Below are positions 25,664-34,054 of a DNA stretch of 62,958 nt, piece after piece (the stretch's first letter is position 1; each line of letters starts with the position of its first letter). The notes under the pieces were generated by a model that ran no database searches, was not told where the DNA came from, and saw only the letters and a list, made by a program, of their open reading frames with translations. Made by a program: the position numbers and the translations under genes. The DNA lies in NCBI GenBank assembly GCA_023384415.1, contig JAHDWJ010000020.1, forward strand, positions 53,729 to 116,686, read 5' to 3'. This DNA is from Anaerolineae bacterium (GTDB lineage Bacteria; Chloroflexota; Anaerolineae; Promineifilales; Promineifilaceae).

Positions 25664-28600
25664 TTATTTTGCCGGATTGGCCAATTGGGCCAGGGTTTGC
25701 CACCGTTTTTGGATGTCTTCTTTGGCCTGTTCGAGCAGGTGCGCGGCCGCGTCCGGGTGACTCTGGGTCAACATCTGGAAACGCCCTTCCCGGTAAATAT
25801 AATCAGCCAGGGGGATACTCGGCGGCTTGGAGTCCAGGTGGAACGGGGTGTCTCCATTCTCCAGGGCCGGGTTAAACCGGTAGAGCGGCCAATGCCCAGA
25901 GTTGACGGCCGCCTGCTGCTGTTGCAGCCCATATTTCAGGTCGTAGCCGTGAGCAATACAATGGCTGTAAGCGATGATGAGAGATGGGCCATCATACGCT
26001 TCGGCTTCCAGGAACGCTTTAACTGTCTGGGCATCATTGGCCCCAAAAGCCACACGGGCCACATACACAGTGCCATAGCTGAGGGCCAGCAGCCCTAAAT
26101 CTTTCTTGGGCAGGGGTTTGCCCGCGGCCGCGAACTTGGCCACGGCGGCTCTAGGGGTAGCTTTAGACATCTGCCCGCCCGTGTTCGAGTACACCTCTGT
26201 ATCCAGGACAAGAATATTAACATTGCGGCCGCTGGCTAACACATGATCCAGCCCGCCATAACCAATGTCATACGCCCAACCATCCCCCCCGACAATCCAG
26301 ACCGATTTCTTAACCAGCACATCAGCCAGGTTGAGAAGGTTTTCGATTTTCGCTTTTAGACCGACAGTTTCAGTCGGGGCCAGGCGTAACGCTTCAAGCC
26401 GGGCTTTGAGTTGGGCCACCCACTCCCGTTGGGCCTGGATGCCGGCCTCGGTGCTTTGGTCAGCAGTGAGCAGGGAATCTACCAGGTCTGAGCCAATGAG
26501 GTCACGATGCTGGGTGAGAAGGGTCGCGGCCGCGTCCAGCCGTTGATCCAGGGTAATCCGCATCCCCAGACCAAACTCCGCATTATCTTCAAACAGCGAG
26601 TTCGACCAGGCCGGCCCTCGCCCCTCACGGTTATGCGTCCAGGGCGTCGTCGGCAGGTTGCCCCCGTAAATCGAAGAGCAGCCCGTCGCATTCGCCACCA
26701 GAGTGCGGTCACCAAAGAGTCGGGTCAGCAGGCTGAGATAGGGCGTTTCCCCACAACCGGCACAAGCCCCAGAAAACTCAAACAGCGGTTCCAGCAGTTG
26801 GTTATATTTCACCTGATTCAACGGCAGCTCAGTCCGGTCTATCTCTGGCAAATTCAAGAAAAATTCCCAATTTTCCCGCTCCGTTTCGCGGATGGGCTGC
26901 TGCGGGGCCATATTGATCGCCTTCAGCTTTGGCTGCCGCTTATTCTTCACCGGGCACACCTCAACGCAGAGGGTACACCCCGTACAATCTTCGGGAGCCA
27001 CCTGGAGCGTATAAGCCATCTCCTTGTACTCCTTAAAACGGGCTGGGGCTGACTTAAACGTCTCTGGGGCATCCCCTAATAGTTCCGGATCATACACCTT
27101 AAGCCGAATCACTGAATGGGGGCAGACCAGGGCACATTTGCCACATTGGATACAAATATCTGGGTCCCACACCGGGATTTCATCGCTGATATTCCGCTTC
27201 TCCCAGCAAGTGGTACCACTGGGGTAAGTGCCATCCACAGGCATCGCGCTGACGGGCAGATCATCCCCCAACCCCTCAATAATTCGGGCCGTGACCGAGC
27301 GGATAAACTCTGGGGCATGAGTGGGCACAACCGGCGGCCGCTCAAACTTGCTGGTGACATAAGGAATCGCCGGCACCAGGTGTAAATTCTGTAGGGTGGC
27401 ATCTACGGCGGCGAAGTTTTGCTCAATGACCGCCTGCCCCCGTTTGCCGTAGGTTTTAACAATCGCTTCTTTAATCGCTTCAATCGCCTTGTCTGTGGGC
27501 AAACTGGGCAGATTCATCAGGGCAAAGAAGCAGGTTTGCATGATGCTGTTGATGCGCCGCCCCATGCCTGTCTCTCTGGCAACGCTAAGGGCATCTATAA
27601 CATAAAAGCGCAGGTTTTTCTCAATGATTGTCTCTTGTGCCGAGCGGGGTAATTGATTCCATACCTCATTGGGTGGGAAGGGGCTATTGAGTAAGAAGGT
27701 GGCCCCAGGGGCCGCCAGCCGCAGCACATCATACCGCTCCATGAAGTTGAACTGATGCACGGCCACGAAGTTGGCCGATTGAATCAGATAAGGAGCGCGA
27801 ATGGGGTTTGGCCCAAAGCGAAGGTGGGAGACGGTGGTGGAGCCAGATTTTTTGGAGTCGTAAACGAAATACCCCTGAGCATGGTTGGGGGTATCTTCAC
27901 CGATAATTTTGATGGCGTTTTTGTTTGCCCCCACTGTCCCATCTGACCCTAACCCATAAAAGACAGCCCGCACCACTTCCTCTGATTCGATGGAGAAGGT
28001 TTTATCCCAATCCAGGCTGGTGTGGGTCACATCGTCATAAATGCCGACGGTGAAATGGTTTTTGGGGCGGGGTTGTTTGAGTTCATCCAGAACGGCTTTG
28101 ACCATGCCGGGGGTGAACTCTTTGGACGAGAGGCCGTAGCGGCCGCCAACGGTGCGAACGGGATGATTGAAACGGCCTTCATACGCTTCGTTTAGAGCGG
28201 CGATCACATCCAGATAGAGGGGTTCGCCGGTAGCTCCAGGCTCTTTGGTCCGATCTAGAACGGCGATGGTTTTGGTGGTGGGAGGCAAGGTAGCCAGAAA
28301 CGCGGCCGCGGCAAAGGGCCGATACAACCTCACCTTGATCACCCCAACCTTCTCACCCCGCTCCACCAGGTAGTTGATTGTCTCTTCAACCGTCTCCGCC
28401 CCGGACCCCATAATAACAATGACGCGCTCAGCATCGGGGGCCCCGGCATAATCAAATAAGTGATACTGCCGCCCGGTCAGTTGAGCGAACTGGTTCATCG
28501 CTTCCTGAACGATAATCGGAGCTTCCAAGTAATACGGGTTAGCACTTTCACGCGCCTGGAAATAGACATCAGGGTTTTGGGCTGTACCTCGGATAAAGGG

Positions 28601-29236
28601 GTTGTCGGGGGTGAGAGCGCGGCCGCGATGGGCCATCACCAGGTCATCATCAATCATTGCCCGGATGGTTTCCAATGTGACGAGTTCAATTTTGTTGACC
28701 TCGTGGGAGGTACGGAAGCCATCAAAGAAATGGAGAAAGGGGACGCGGGCTTTGAGGGTTGCGGCCGCGGCGATGAGGGCGAAATCATTCACCTCTTGCA
28801 CCGAGTTAGAGGCCAACATCCCCCAGCCGGTACTGCGGGCGGCCATCACGTCACTGTGATCGCCAAAAATAGAGAGACCCTGGGCGGCAATAGAGCGGGC
28901 GGCAATATGGAACACCGCCGAGGTCAGCTCCCCGGCGATTTTATACATATTGGGGATCATCAGTAAAAGCCCTTGAGAGGCGGTGAACGTCGTGGTCATG
29001 GCCCCGGTTTGTAAGGCTCCGTGAACGGCCCCGGCCGCTCCCCCTTCTGACTGCATCTCTACCACCTGGGGTACAACCCCCCATAGGTTGGTCTCCCCTT
29101 CGGCAGCCCATTGGTCGGCCCACTCCCCCATAGCTGAGGATGGGGTGATGGGGTAAATGGCGATAACGTCACTGATTTTGTAGGCTACTTTAGCGGCCGC
29201 TTCGTTGCCGTCAATCGTAATCATTTCTGGTTTCAT
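25664..29236 (-). CDS. nifJ: Pyruvate:ferredoxin (flavodoxin) oxidoreductase
   Basis: 1190 residues from ATG 29236, which has AGGAG eight bases upstream; a GTG at 29260 is in frame but lies before that site. Single-chain PFOR with all domains: alpha-type N terminus (AAAKVAYKISDVIAIYPITPSS), gamma-like region, two ferredoxin clusters (CIQCGKCALVCP and CTGCTLCVEVCP, ~residues 690-760), a proximal cluster region (CAGCGETPYLSLL) and a TPP domain (GGDGWAYDIGYGGLDHVL; NTGGQMSKATP). It converts pyruvate and CoA to acetyl-CoA, CO2 and reduced ferredoxin. The acetyl-CoA could enter the glyoxylate shunt encoded at 45589-48533. Confidence 0.97.
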   Translation of the reverse strand: MKPEMITIDGNEAAAKVAYKISDVIAIYPITPSSAMGEWADQWAAEGETNLWGVVPQVVEMQSEGGAAGAVHGALQTGAMTTTFTASQGLLLMIPNMYKIAGELTSAVFHIAARSIAAQGLSIFGDHSDVMAARSTGWGMLASNSVQEVNDFALIAAAATLKARVPFLHFFDGFRTSHEVNKIELVTLETIRAMIDDDLVMAHRGRALTPDNPFIRGTAQNPDVYFQARESANPYYLEAPIIVQEAMNQFAQLTGRQYHLFDYAGAPDAERVIVIMGSGAETVEETINYLVERGEKVGVIKVRLYRPFAAAAFLATLPPTTKTIAVLDRTKEPGATGEPLYLDVIAALNEAYEGRFNHPVRTVGGRYGLSSKEFTPGMVKAVLDELKQPRPKNHFTVGIYDDVTHTSLDWDKTFSIESEEVVRAVFYGLGSDGTVGANKNAIKIIGEDTPNHAQGYFVYDSKKSGSTTVSHLRFGPNPIRAPYLIQSANFVAVHQFNFMERYDVLRLAAPGATFLLNSPFPPNEVWNQLPRSAQETIIEKNLRFYVIDALSVARETGMGRRINSIMQTCFFALMNLPSLPTDKAIEAIKEAIVKTYGKRGQAVIEQNFAAVDATLQNLHLVPAIPYVTSKFERPPVVPTHAPEFIRSVTARIIEGLGDDLPVSAMPVDGTYPSGTTCWEKRNISDEIPVWDPDICIQCGKCALVCPHSVIRLKVYDPELLGDAPETFKSAPARFKEYKEMAYTLQVAPEDCTGCTLCVEVCPVKNKRQPKLKAINMAPQQPIRETERENWEFFLNLPEIDRTELPLNQVKYNQLLEPLFEFSGACAGCGETPYLSLLTRLFGDRTLVANATGCSSIYGGNLPTTPWTHNREGRGPAWSNSLFEDNAEFGLGMRITLDQRLDAAATLLTQHRDLIGSDLVDSLLTADQSTEAGIQAQREWVAQLKARLEALRLAPTETVGLKAKIENLLNLADVLVKKSVWIVGGDGWAYDIGYGGLDHVLASGRNVNILVLDTEVYSNTGGQMSKATPRAAVAKFAAAGKPLPKKDLGLLALSYGTVYVARVAFGANDAQTVKAFLEAEAYDGPSLIIAYSHCIAHGYDLKYGLQQQQAAVNSGHWPLYRFNPALENGDTPFHLDSKPPSIPLADYIYREGRFQMLTQSHPDAAAHLLEQAKEDIQKRWQTLAQLANPAK

Positions 29237-29260
29237 GGCGTGTTCTCCTGATAAGTACAC

Positions 29261-29521
29261 CGATCAACACGGACGAACACTGTTACACAAAAAATTCAAC
29301 TTCTGTGCCAGGGTTGAATTATCAGGCTGTTGGGGTGAACAGCCAGGATCAAACGTGTCCGGTAATGCGCGGAGAACAGGTTGGATTATTCCCCACACTG
29401 GGGTTCATTGTAGGGGGGGATGGTCAAAGCCAACAGTGACAGATCACACTTTGACCCCTGATGAAGATCATGGGAATAGTTAATAGCTTCTACATTAATC
29501 GTTCAACAATTCAACGATTCA
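29261..29521. promoter_or_regulatory. nifJ upstream region with three inverted repeats
   Basis: Three inverse pairs: AATTCAAC/GTTGAATT (29293-29320), GGCTGTT/AACAGCC (29325-29344) and GGTCAAAG/CTTTGACC (29422-29456). The last two could be hairpins or operators. No strong promoter was identified. No gene. Confidence 0.4.
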
Positions 29522-31045
29522 TCAATTAGCTATTTGGTTTAGGACTACCTTGAGATAACGTTCATGCCCTTTGCTATCGTACAAGGCCAGGGCGGCTTCG
29601 TTCAAATCCAGTTCACCAAAAACCAGTTTAAGCTCTTGCAAATAAGTGGCATCACAGAGCATCACCGCATCTTGAAATAGTTTGCTGCTTTGCAATTGTA
29701 GCTGCAGCGGGTCATTGGCTAATGATTTGGAGCCATTGAGGGGGTTGATGATTTCGGCGCGGCGGGCAATCCGTAGGGTATCGTGTATCTGCCCTTTGGA
29801 GATAGGCAGGGTTTCGTTTTGGCTGTATTTTTCAGCGATACTGTCAACGACCGTTTTCCAGAGGACGGTGCCTTCGGCCTGCAACAGAAAGATGGTTTCT
29901 TTGAGGATTTGCAGCCGTTGCGGGGCGGGCACAACCCGCAGCCCCCGCTTTTTTAAGCTGTGCCGATATTGCTCATGGAGTTCGGCGGCCGCTTCCGTCT
30001 CATCAGGTCGGCGGCTGACAAATAAGGTTGAACCTTGCAATTCTACTACCAGCAAATCATCAAATTTTTCCAGAAAAGCACGAAAGTTAGCCACGCCATA
30101 CTGAGTTTCATTAAAATGACCGTGATTTAACGCTTGCAGCCGCTCTTTTAGCAAGCTGGCGCGAATATGTTTTTTACCCTGCCCCAACTCATCCAGAGAT
30201 TGCCGCAGCCATTGGCGCAGTTCGGCCTCACTGGCTTTACGTTCTGGTTTAGCGGGTTTAGCCGGTTTGGGTGTGGGAGATGGAGCTGCGGAGGGGGTTG
30301 AGGCGACAGCAGGCAAAGCTAATGGGGGGGATGGGGTGGTTTGCGGCCGCGACACATACAGGGTAGACCCATCTAGCTCCACTTGCACAAATTGAGGGTA
30401 TTGCTCCAACAGTTTGCGGAAACTTTCCCTGACCTGGGGCATTTTATCTAGCTCCCCCTGGCTCAAGGCCCGCATCTTCTCTTTGAAAAGGCTGGCGGAT
30501 ACCCGTTCTCGTTCAGGCAAAAGCTCGTCTGCGGCCGCTTGCACCCACCGGCCTATTTTATCCACCTGTTCTTGCTGAACGGTTTTTACCAGATCGTCAT
30601 AATAAAAATAACGATCACACAAATCCACCAGGCTTTGGCTGGTCGTATGGCGCAGCCCAATCCCGATAACTTGTTTACCCCGTTTACGTAGGGCACTCAC
30701 CAGAGGTACAAAATCTCGATCTCCAGTTACGACTACGTAAGTAGAAAAGTTATGCCCATCTACCAACGTTTCCATCGCATCAACCACCAGCTGCATATCT
30801 ACCAGATTTTTACTGGCCTGACCCAAACGCACAGCCGATTGCAATTCAAAACCAGCCGTTGCCAGGGCGCGGGGAATATTATCATGCTGCCGCCATTCGC
30901 CATAAGCGTAGCGCAGCACCACACGCCCATTGGTAAACCGCTTGACATGGTTTAGAAGCAGGTTGACATCAAAGGTGAGATTGACTTCGGTGGCCCCTAT
31001 GACAACATTGTCCAGGTCGAGGAAAATGGCCACATCATTGTTCAT
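29522..31045 (-). CDS. NYN-domain RNase-like protein with LOTUS/OST-HTH domains
   Basis: 507 residues. Residues ~1-155 are a NYN (PIN-like) nuclease domain. It shows IFLDLDNVVIGA (first Asp pair), DMQLVVDAMETL and YVVVTGDRDFVPLVSALRKRGKQVIGIG (TGDxDF), the LabA/DUF88 pattern with the acidic residues retained. Then come two OST-HTH/LOTUS-like units (~170-235 and ~275-345), each ending ...VELDGSTLYVSRP / VVELQGSTLFVSRRP, and a third winged-helix-like C-terminal region. The architecture suggests an RNA-targeting nuclease. The Lys/Pro/Ala linker (~240-270) contains heptad-like PAKPAKP. GGAG precedes the ATG. Confidence 0.85.
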   Translation of the reverse strand: MNNDVAIFLDLDNVVIGATEVNLTFDVNLLLNHVKRFTNGRVVLRYAYGEWRQHDNIPRALATAGFELQSAVRLGQASKNLVDMQLVVDAMETLVDGHNFSTYVVVTGDRDFVPLVSALRKRGKQVIGIGLRHTTSQSLVDLCDRYFYYDDLVKTVQQEQVDKIGRWVQAAADELLPERERVSASLFKEKMRALSQGELDKMPQVRESFRKLLEQYPQFVQVELDGSTLYVSRPQTTPSPPLALPAVASTPSAAPSPTPKPAKPAKPERKASEAELRQWLRQSLDELGQGKKHIRASLLKERLQALNHGHFNETQYGVANFRAFLEKFDDLLVVELQGSTLFVSRRPDETEAAAELHEQYRHSLKKRGLRVVPAPQRLQILKETIFLLQAEGTVLWKTVVDSIAEKYSQNETLPISKGQIHDTLRIARRAEIINPLNGSKSLANDPLQLQLQSSKLFQDAVMLCDATYLQELKLVFGELDLNEAALALYDSKGHERYLKVVLNQIAN

Positions 31046-31199
31046 TCATCCGCTCCCGCGAGGTTCACTTTAGTGGTGATGGCTCCGGTCTCGCTATCTG
31101 TACAAAAATAACTGCCACATCCCACAGCCGAGAGTGACAACGGTGTATCTTAGACTACTTTAACCTTCTTCGCAACCTAAACCGATAGGCTTATAGGAC

Positions 31200-31215
31200 T
31201 GTTTCACGTGAAACA
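31200..31215. promoter_or_regulatory. parS centromere site 1
   Basis: TGTTTCACGTGAAACA, identical to the bacterial chromosomal parS consensus bound by ParB/Spo0J. One extra matching pair on each side (C...G) extends the palindrome to 18 bp. Confidence 0.9.
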
Positions 31216-31326
31216 GGCAGAGGGTGGAGAGCGGGGATTAGAGACTCTCCACTCTCCACTCTCGATCTAAAATGCAATAGTCTGACCTTGATGCGTATAG
31301 ACCAAAGAATGACCTTATCTACCCAT

Positions 31327-31342
31327 TGTTTCACGTGAAACA
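31327..31342. promoter_or_regulatory. parS centromere site 2
   Basis: A second TGTTTCACGTGAAACA, 127 bp from the first, with three further matching pairs per side (22-bp palindrome, 31324-31345). It sits just before the probable promoter of the + strand gene. Confidence 0.9.
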
Positions 31343-31445
31343 ATGTAAAATCGGTTTGTTTGACATAATCCTTGCAGTTTACGTAAAGTATGTTACCATT
31401 TTGTGAATCTGTCGTTAAAATAGATAGTTCTCTTGGAGGTACTCC

Positions 31446-32078
31446 ATGCGTAAATTAATTTGGGAAGGAACCCCGTGGGAGGCATTCAAAAGCTTTGCCA
31501 TTATTTTTTCCTTTACGGTCAATCTAATCACCCTCATCGTTCTGCTCATCGCTTTACCCCTGATTCTCCCTATCGTCAGTCAGATCGCCACGCCTATCGT
31601 AGGCGGATTAAATGACAGCTTTGTGCAGATGAGCGAAGCTCATATCGTGCAAACCATCGAAGTCAACGATTCCATCCCCGTTGTCTTCACGCTGCCCCTT
31701 TCAACAACTACCAAAGTGCGGCTGATTGAACCTGTGCCGATTCAAGCCCAAACGGCTTTCATCCTGCCTGGTGGCGGGGGAACCATTAACGGTCTGGTCA
31801 ATCTGACTTTAGCTGAGGGGTTAGAACTGCCGGTTGCCCTGAACCTGGAAGTTGAAGTGAACCAAACTGTGCCCGTTAATCTGGCAGTTGAGGTAGACAT
31901 TCCCCTGGCAGAAACAGAATTGGGTGTACCGTTCCGCAACTTGCAGGGCATTTTTAATCCCTTGTATGGGCTGCTGCGGGGTTTGCCTGGCAGCAATGAA
32001 GAGTTTTACGAACGGCTGCAAGAGGCAATTACCACATCCCCGGATGAAGGCACAGATGTCGTCACGACCGGCGAATAA
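31446..32078 (+). CDS. Membrane-anchored protein of unknown function
   Basis: 210 residues. One strong hydrophobic segment (~residues 15-48: FAIIFSFTVNLITLIVLLIALPLILPIV) anchors a soluble domain built of repeated beta strands with the theme IPVVFTLPL..., LPVALNLEVEV, VPVNLAVEVDIPL. This resembles a short repeat of VxVxLxLxVE strands. No family is recognised. GGAGG lies at ideal distance. The next gene, a methyltransferase, starts 3 bp after its stop, so the two are co-expressed. Confidence 0.75.
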   Translation: MRKLIWEGTPWEAFKSFAIIFSFTVNLITLIVLLIALPLILPIVSQIATPIVGGLNDSFVQMSEAHIVQTIEVNDSIPVVFTLPLSTTTKVRLIEPVPIQAQTAFILPGGGGTINGLVNLTLAEGLELPVALNLEVEVNQTVPVNLAVEVDIPLAETELGVPFRNLQGIFNPLYGLLRGLPGSNEEFYERLQEAITTSPDEGTDVVTTGE

Positions 32079-32081
32079 TGT

Positions 32082-32984
32082 ATGACCGCGTCTGATACTC
32101 CCCCAGTTTGTGATTATGAGGGGTCTGATTATCGTACTCGTTTCTGGGAGGGGCAGGGGCGGAGTTATGAAGATCAGGTGGAGCGGATTGCCCTGCGCCG
32201 GCTGATGCCCCCTACAGGCACGACCCTTTTAGAAGTTGGGGCCGGCTTTGGGCGGTTGGCGGATGAATATCTGGGGTATGAGCGGGTGGTCTTGTTTGAT
32301 TATTCCCGCTCCTTGTTGCAGGAAGCACAGGCCAGGCTGGGAGATGATCCCCGGTTTATCTATGTGGCGGGCAATTGGTATCAAATGCCGTTTGTGGCTG
32401 GCCTGTTTGCCACCTTAGTCCAGATTCGCACCATTCACCACGCGGCTGATGTCCCTTCTCTGTTGCAGCAGTTAGCCAGGATTGCGCGGCCGCAAGGTCA
32501 TTACATCCTCGAATTTGCCAATAAACAAAACCTGAAGGCGATGCTGCGTTACCTGCTGCGCCGCCAGACCTGGTCCCCCTTTTCCCCTGAGCCGGTGGAG
32601 TTTGCCCCGCTTAATTTTGATTTTCACCCCCGCTGGCTGCGCCAACAGTTGGCCCAGGCTGGCTTTCACCCTGGACCAATGCTTACTGTTTCCCATTACC
32701 GGATACCGCTGCTAAAAAAGGTCGTGCCGACATCTATCCTGGTTAAAATGGACAGCCTGGCCCAAAAGAGCGGCCGCTTGTGGCAGCTATCCCCCAGTGT
32801 GTTTATTCACAGCCAGCACCCGGTGGGAGGCGCGGCCGCGTCCCCAGATACGTTTTTTGCCTGCCCGGAATGCCAGACCCCCCTGGGAGCCGTAGAGGCT
32901 GAACAGTTGAGCTGCCTGGGATGCGGCCGCAAGTACACCGTGCAAAATGGGTTGTATGATTTCAAAGAGCCTGCTGACCATTAG
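32082..32984 (+). CDS. Class I SAM-dependent methyltransferase with zinc-ribbon tail
   Basis: 300 residues. LLEVGAGFGRLADEYLG (~residues 49-65, motif I), VVLFDYSRSLLQEAQARL (acidic residue binding ribose), IYVAGNWYQMPF and LARIARPQGHYILEFANK are the Methyltransf_11 pattern. The C terminus (~260-300) has CPECQTPLGA...LSCLGCGRKY, a four-Cys zinc-ribbon like Trm112-type sequences often found on methyltransferases. Substrate unknown. Translated from an ATG 3 bp after the membrane protein gene. Confidence 0.88.
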   Translation: MTASDTPPVCDYEGSDYRTRFWEGQGRSYEDQVERIALRRLMPPTGTTLLEVGAGFGRLADEYLGYERVVLFDYSRSLLQEAQARLGDDPRFIYVAGNWYQMPFVAGLFATLVQIRTIHHAADVPSLLQQLARIARPQGHYILEFANKQNLKAMLRYLLRRQTWSPFSPEPVEFAPLNFDFHPRWLRQQLAQAGFHPGPMLTVSHYRIPLLKKVVPTSILVKMDSLAQKSGRLWQLSPSVFIHSQHPVGGAAASPDTFFACPECQTPLGAVEAEQLSCLGCGRKYTVQNGLYDFKEPADH

Positions 32985-33087
32985 CAGCTGCCCTATAGAC
33001 GGTACCCCCAACGCGGTGAAGAAGAGAGATGATGCCATTCGCGGCCGCAATCACGGCTCACTCTTCAATGCTTCCCGGTAGACAAAC

Positions 33088-33125
33088 AAAAAGGGTCTTA
33101 CCCCGAAAGGTAAGACCCTTTTTTT
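33088..33125. terminator. Bidirectional rho-independent terminator
   Basis: AAGGGTCTTACC pairs with GGTAAGACCCTT around a short CCGAAA loop, with T7 on the + side and T5 on the - side (AAAAA at 33088-33092). It can end both the methyltransferase operon (+) and the 17-codon gene (-). Confidence 0.88.
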
Positions 33126-33139
33126 CTGACACCGTAGCA

Positions 33140-33193
33140 CTAATTCTTAACCAACAGAGGTAGTGCTACGGTGCCATTTTTACTACTAGCCAT
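33140..33193 (-). CDS. 17-residue stand-alone peptide gene
   Basis: Codes MASSKNGTVALPLLVKN. Everything expected of a real transcription unit is present. A consensus promoter (TTGACA, 17 bp, CATAAT) lies upstream. A strong Shine-Dalgarno AAGGAGGT (33202-33209) sits eight bases before the ATG, the leader is about 65 nt, and a rho-independent terminator follows. A 12-bp perfect stem (ACCGTAGCACTA / TAGTGCTACGGT) runs from codon 8 across the stop codon. I recognise no family. It could be a signalling or modified peptide, a toxin, or a regulatory leader. An alternative reading is that the stem is only a + strand terminator. Confidence 0.6.
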   Translation of the reverse strand: MASSKNGTVALPLLVKN

Positions 33194-33264
33194 ATGCACC
33201 ACCTCCTTGCCCTTAAGATAGCTGTGCAGATAATCTGCAATAAATGGGGCAATGAATGAGAGAG

Positions 33265-33293
33265 ATTATGGCATAGGGTGGGGCGGTTGTCAA
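33265..33293 (-). promoter_or_regulatory. Sigma-70-type promoter of the 17-codon gene
   Basis: On the minus strand TTGACA (33293-33288) and CATAAT (33270-33265) are exactly 17 bp apart. Predicted start is near 33258. Just upstream is a 12-bp palindrome, ATTCACGTGAAT (33299-33310), possibly a regulator site; its CACGTG core resembles parS but the flanks do not. Confidence 0.7.
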
Positions 33294-33414
33294 ACGTAAT
33301 TCACGTGAATCTTGATATGACCCCTGACTTCTGACCACAGATGTACCGCTTTACCCATTCAACTTGCGTCAAAACAGCCTTATATTTATCCCAACCTCTA
33401 CCCAGGAGCGCACC

Positions 33415-33609
33415 ATGGATCGCGGCCGCAATACACAATACGCCTCACCTTCTATCTGTTTTTCTTCATCTCTGTCTGGCTGGCCCACCCCACTAGAGGC
33501 CGATGAATTTGTCGAATTTATCCCGGCCAACCCTGTGGGCACGATGAATTACCAACCCCCGGCCCAGGCCAACAGCTTCGCCGACCTGTCCCCTCAGAAA
33601 CAACAATAA
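33415..33609 (+). CDS. Small hypothetical protein
   Basis: 64 codons beginning MDRGRNTQYASPS, with AGGAG six bases before ATG 33415; the longer start at 33364 has no such site. Segment DEFVEFIPANPVGTMNYQPP is not recognised. No membrane helix. It is divergent from the 17-codon gene and has a GCGGCCGC octamer at its fifth base. It may be a genuine small gene or a remnant. Confidence 0.35.
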   Translation: MDRGRNTQYASPSICFSSSLSGWPTPLEADEFVEFIPANPVGTMNYQPPAQANSFADLSPQKQQ

Positions 33610-33758
33610 GTAACCAAGAATGCCTAGTGCATCTTCTTTGTTTATTGGTTTTCATTCGTTGCCAACATGGAGCAGAGCTGTAGCTATACACGCCCCTATC
33701 GTCTGACAGAATGGATGGGCGGAGCTTGCCTGGTGAGCAGCGTTAATGCCAATGGTGT
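33610..33758. other. Short unassigned gap
   Basis: No signal found apart from loosely A/T-rich DNA. Confidence 0.4.
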
Positions 33759-33980
33759 ATGATTGGGAAGGGGAAGAGCCGCTTAAAAACAGTAGCGCAA
33801 CAATGGATTGAGGAAGGGCGGCAGCGAGGAATGCAGCAAGGTGTGCGGCAAGCTATGCGGCAAAATGTGGTTGAGCTGCTAAAAGAACGTTTTCCGGCTC
33901 AAGGGCGTCGGGCCGCTACTGGGGACAGCCTGGCCGAGTTTGAACAAGCTCTGGACACAGTAACCATCCCACCCCACTGA
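33759..33980 (+). pseudogene. C-terminal remnant of an Rpn/PD-(D/E)XK-type nuclease
   Basis: 73 codons: SRLKTVAQQWIEEGRQRGMQQG and VVELLKERFPAQ match the charged coiled C-terminal part of Rpn-family recombination-promoting nuclease/transposase-like proteins. In those, E-G-x-x-x-G-x-x-x-G repeats precede a short helical end. The catalytic N-terminal domain is absent upstream. No good ribosome-binding site. Likely a decayed fragment. Confidence 0.5.
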
Positions 33981-34054
33981 TAGCCTGACACAGAGGGCAG
34001 CTCTGCCGGCTGGTACGCGGTGGGGGTCTGGAAACACCGAGAAATTAAATTTGG

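Larger units (their letters stand above)
31046..31445. other. Divergent 400-bp intergenic region
   Basis: Contains the two parS sites and a heptamer array of CTCTCCA units (31236-31265). A probable promoter for the + strand gene is TTGACA (31360-31365), 18 bp, TAAAGT (31384-31389), with GGAGG 8 bp before ATG 31446. No gene seen. Confidence 0.6.

Noticed and set aside
31384..31394. TATGTT as the -10 of the 31446 gene
   Set aside because: Spacing of 23 bp from TTGACA is too long; TAAAGT at 18 bp is preferred.
33299..33310. ATTCACGTGAAT as a third parS site
   Set aside because: Only the CACGTG core and one or two flanking bases fit; the TGTTT/AAACA arms are missing.
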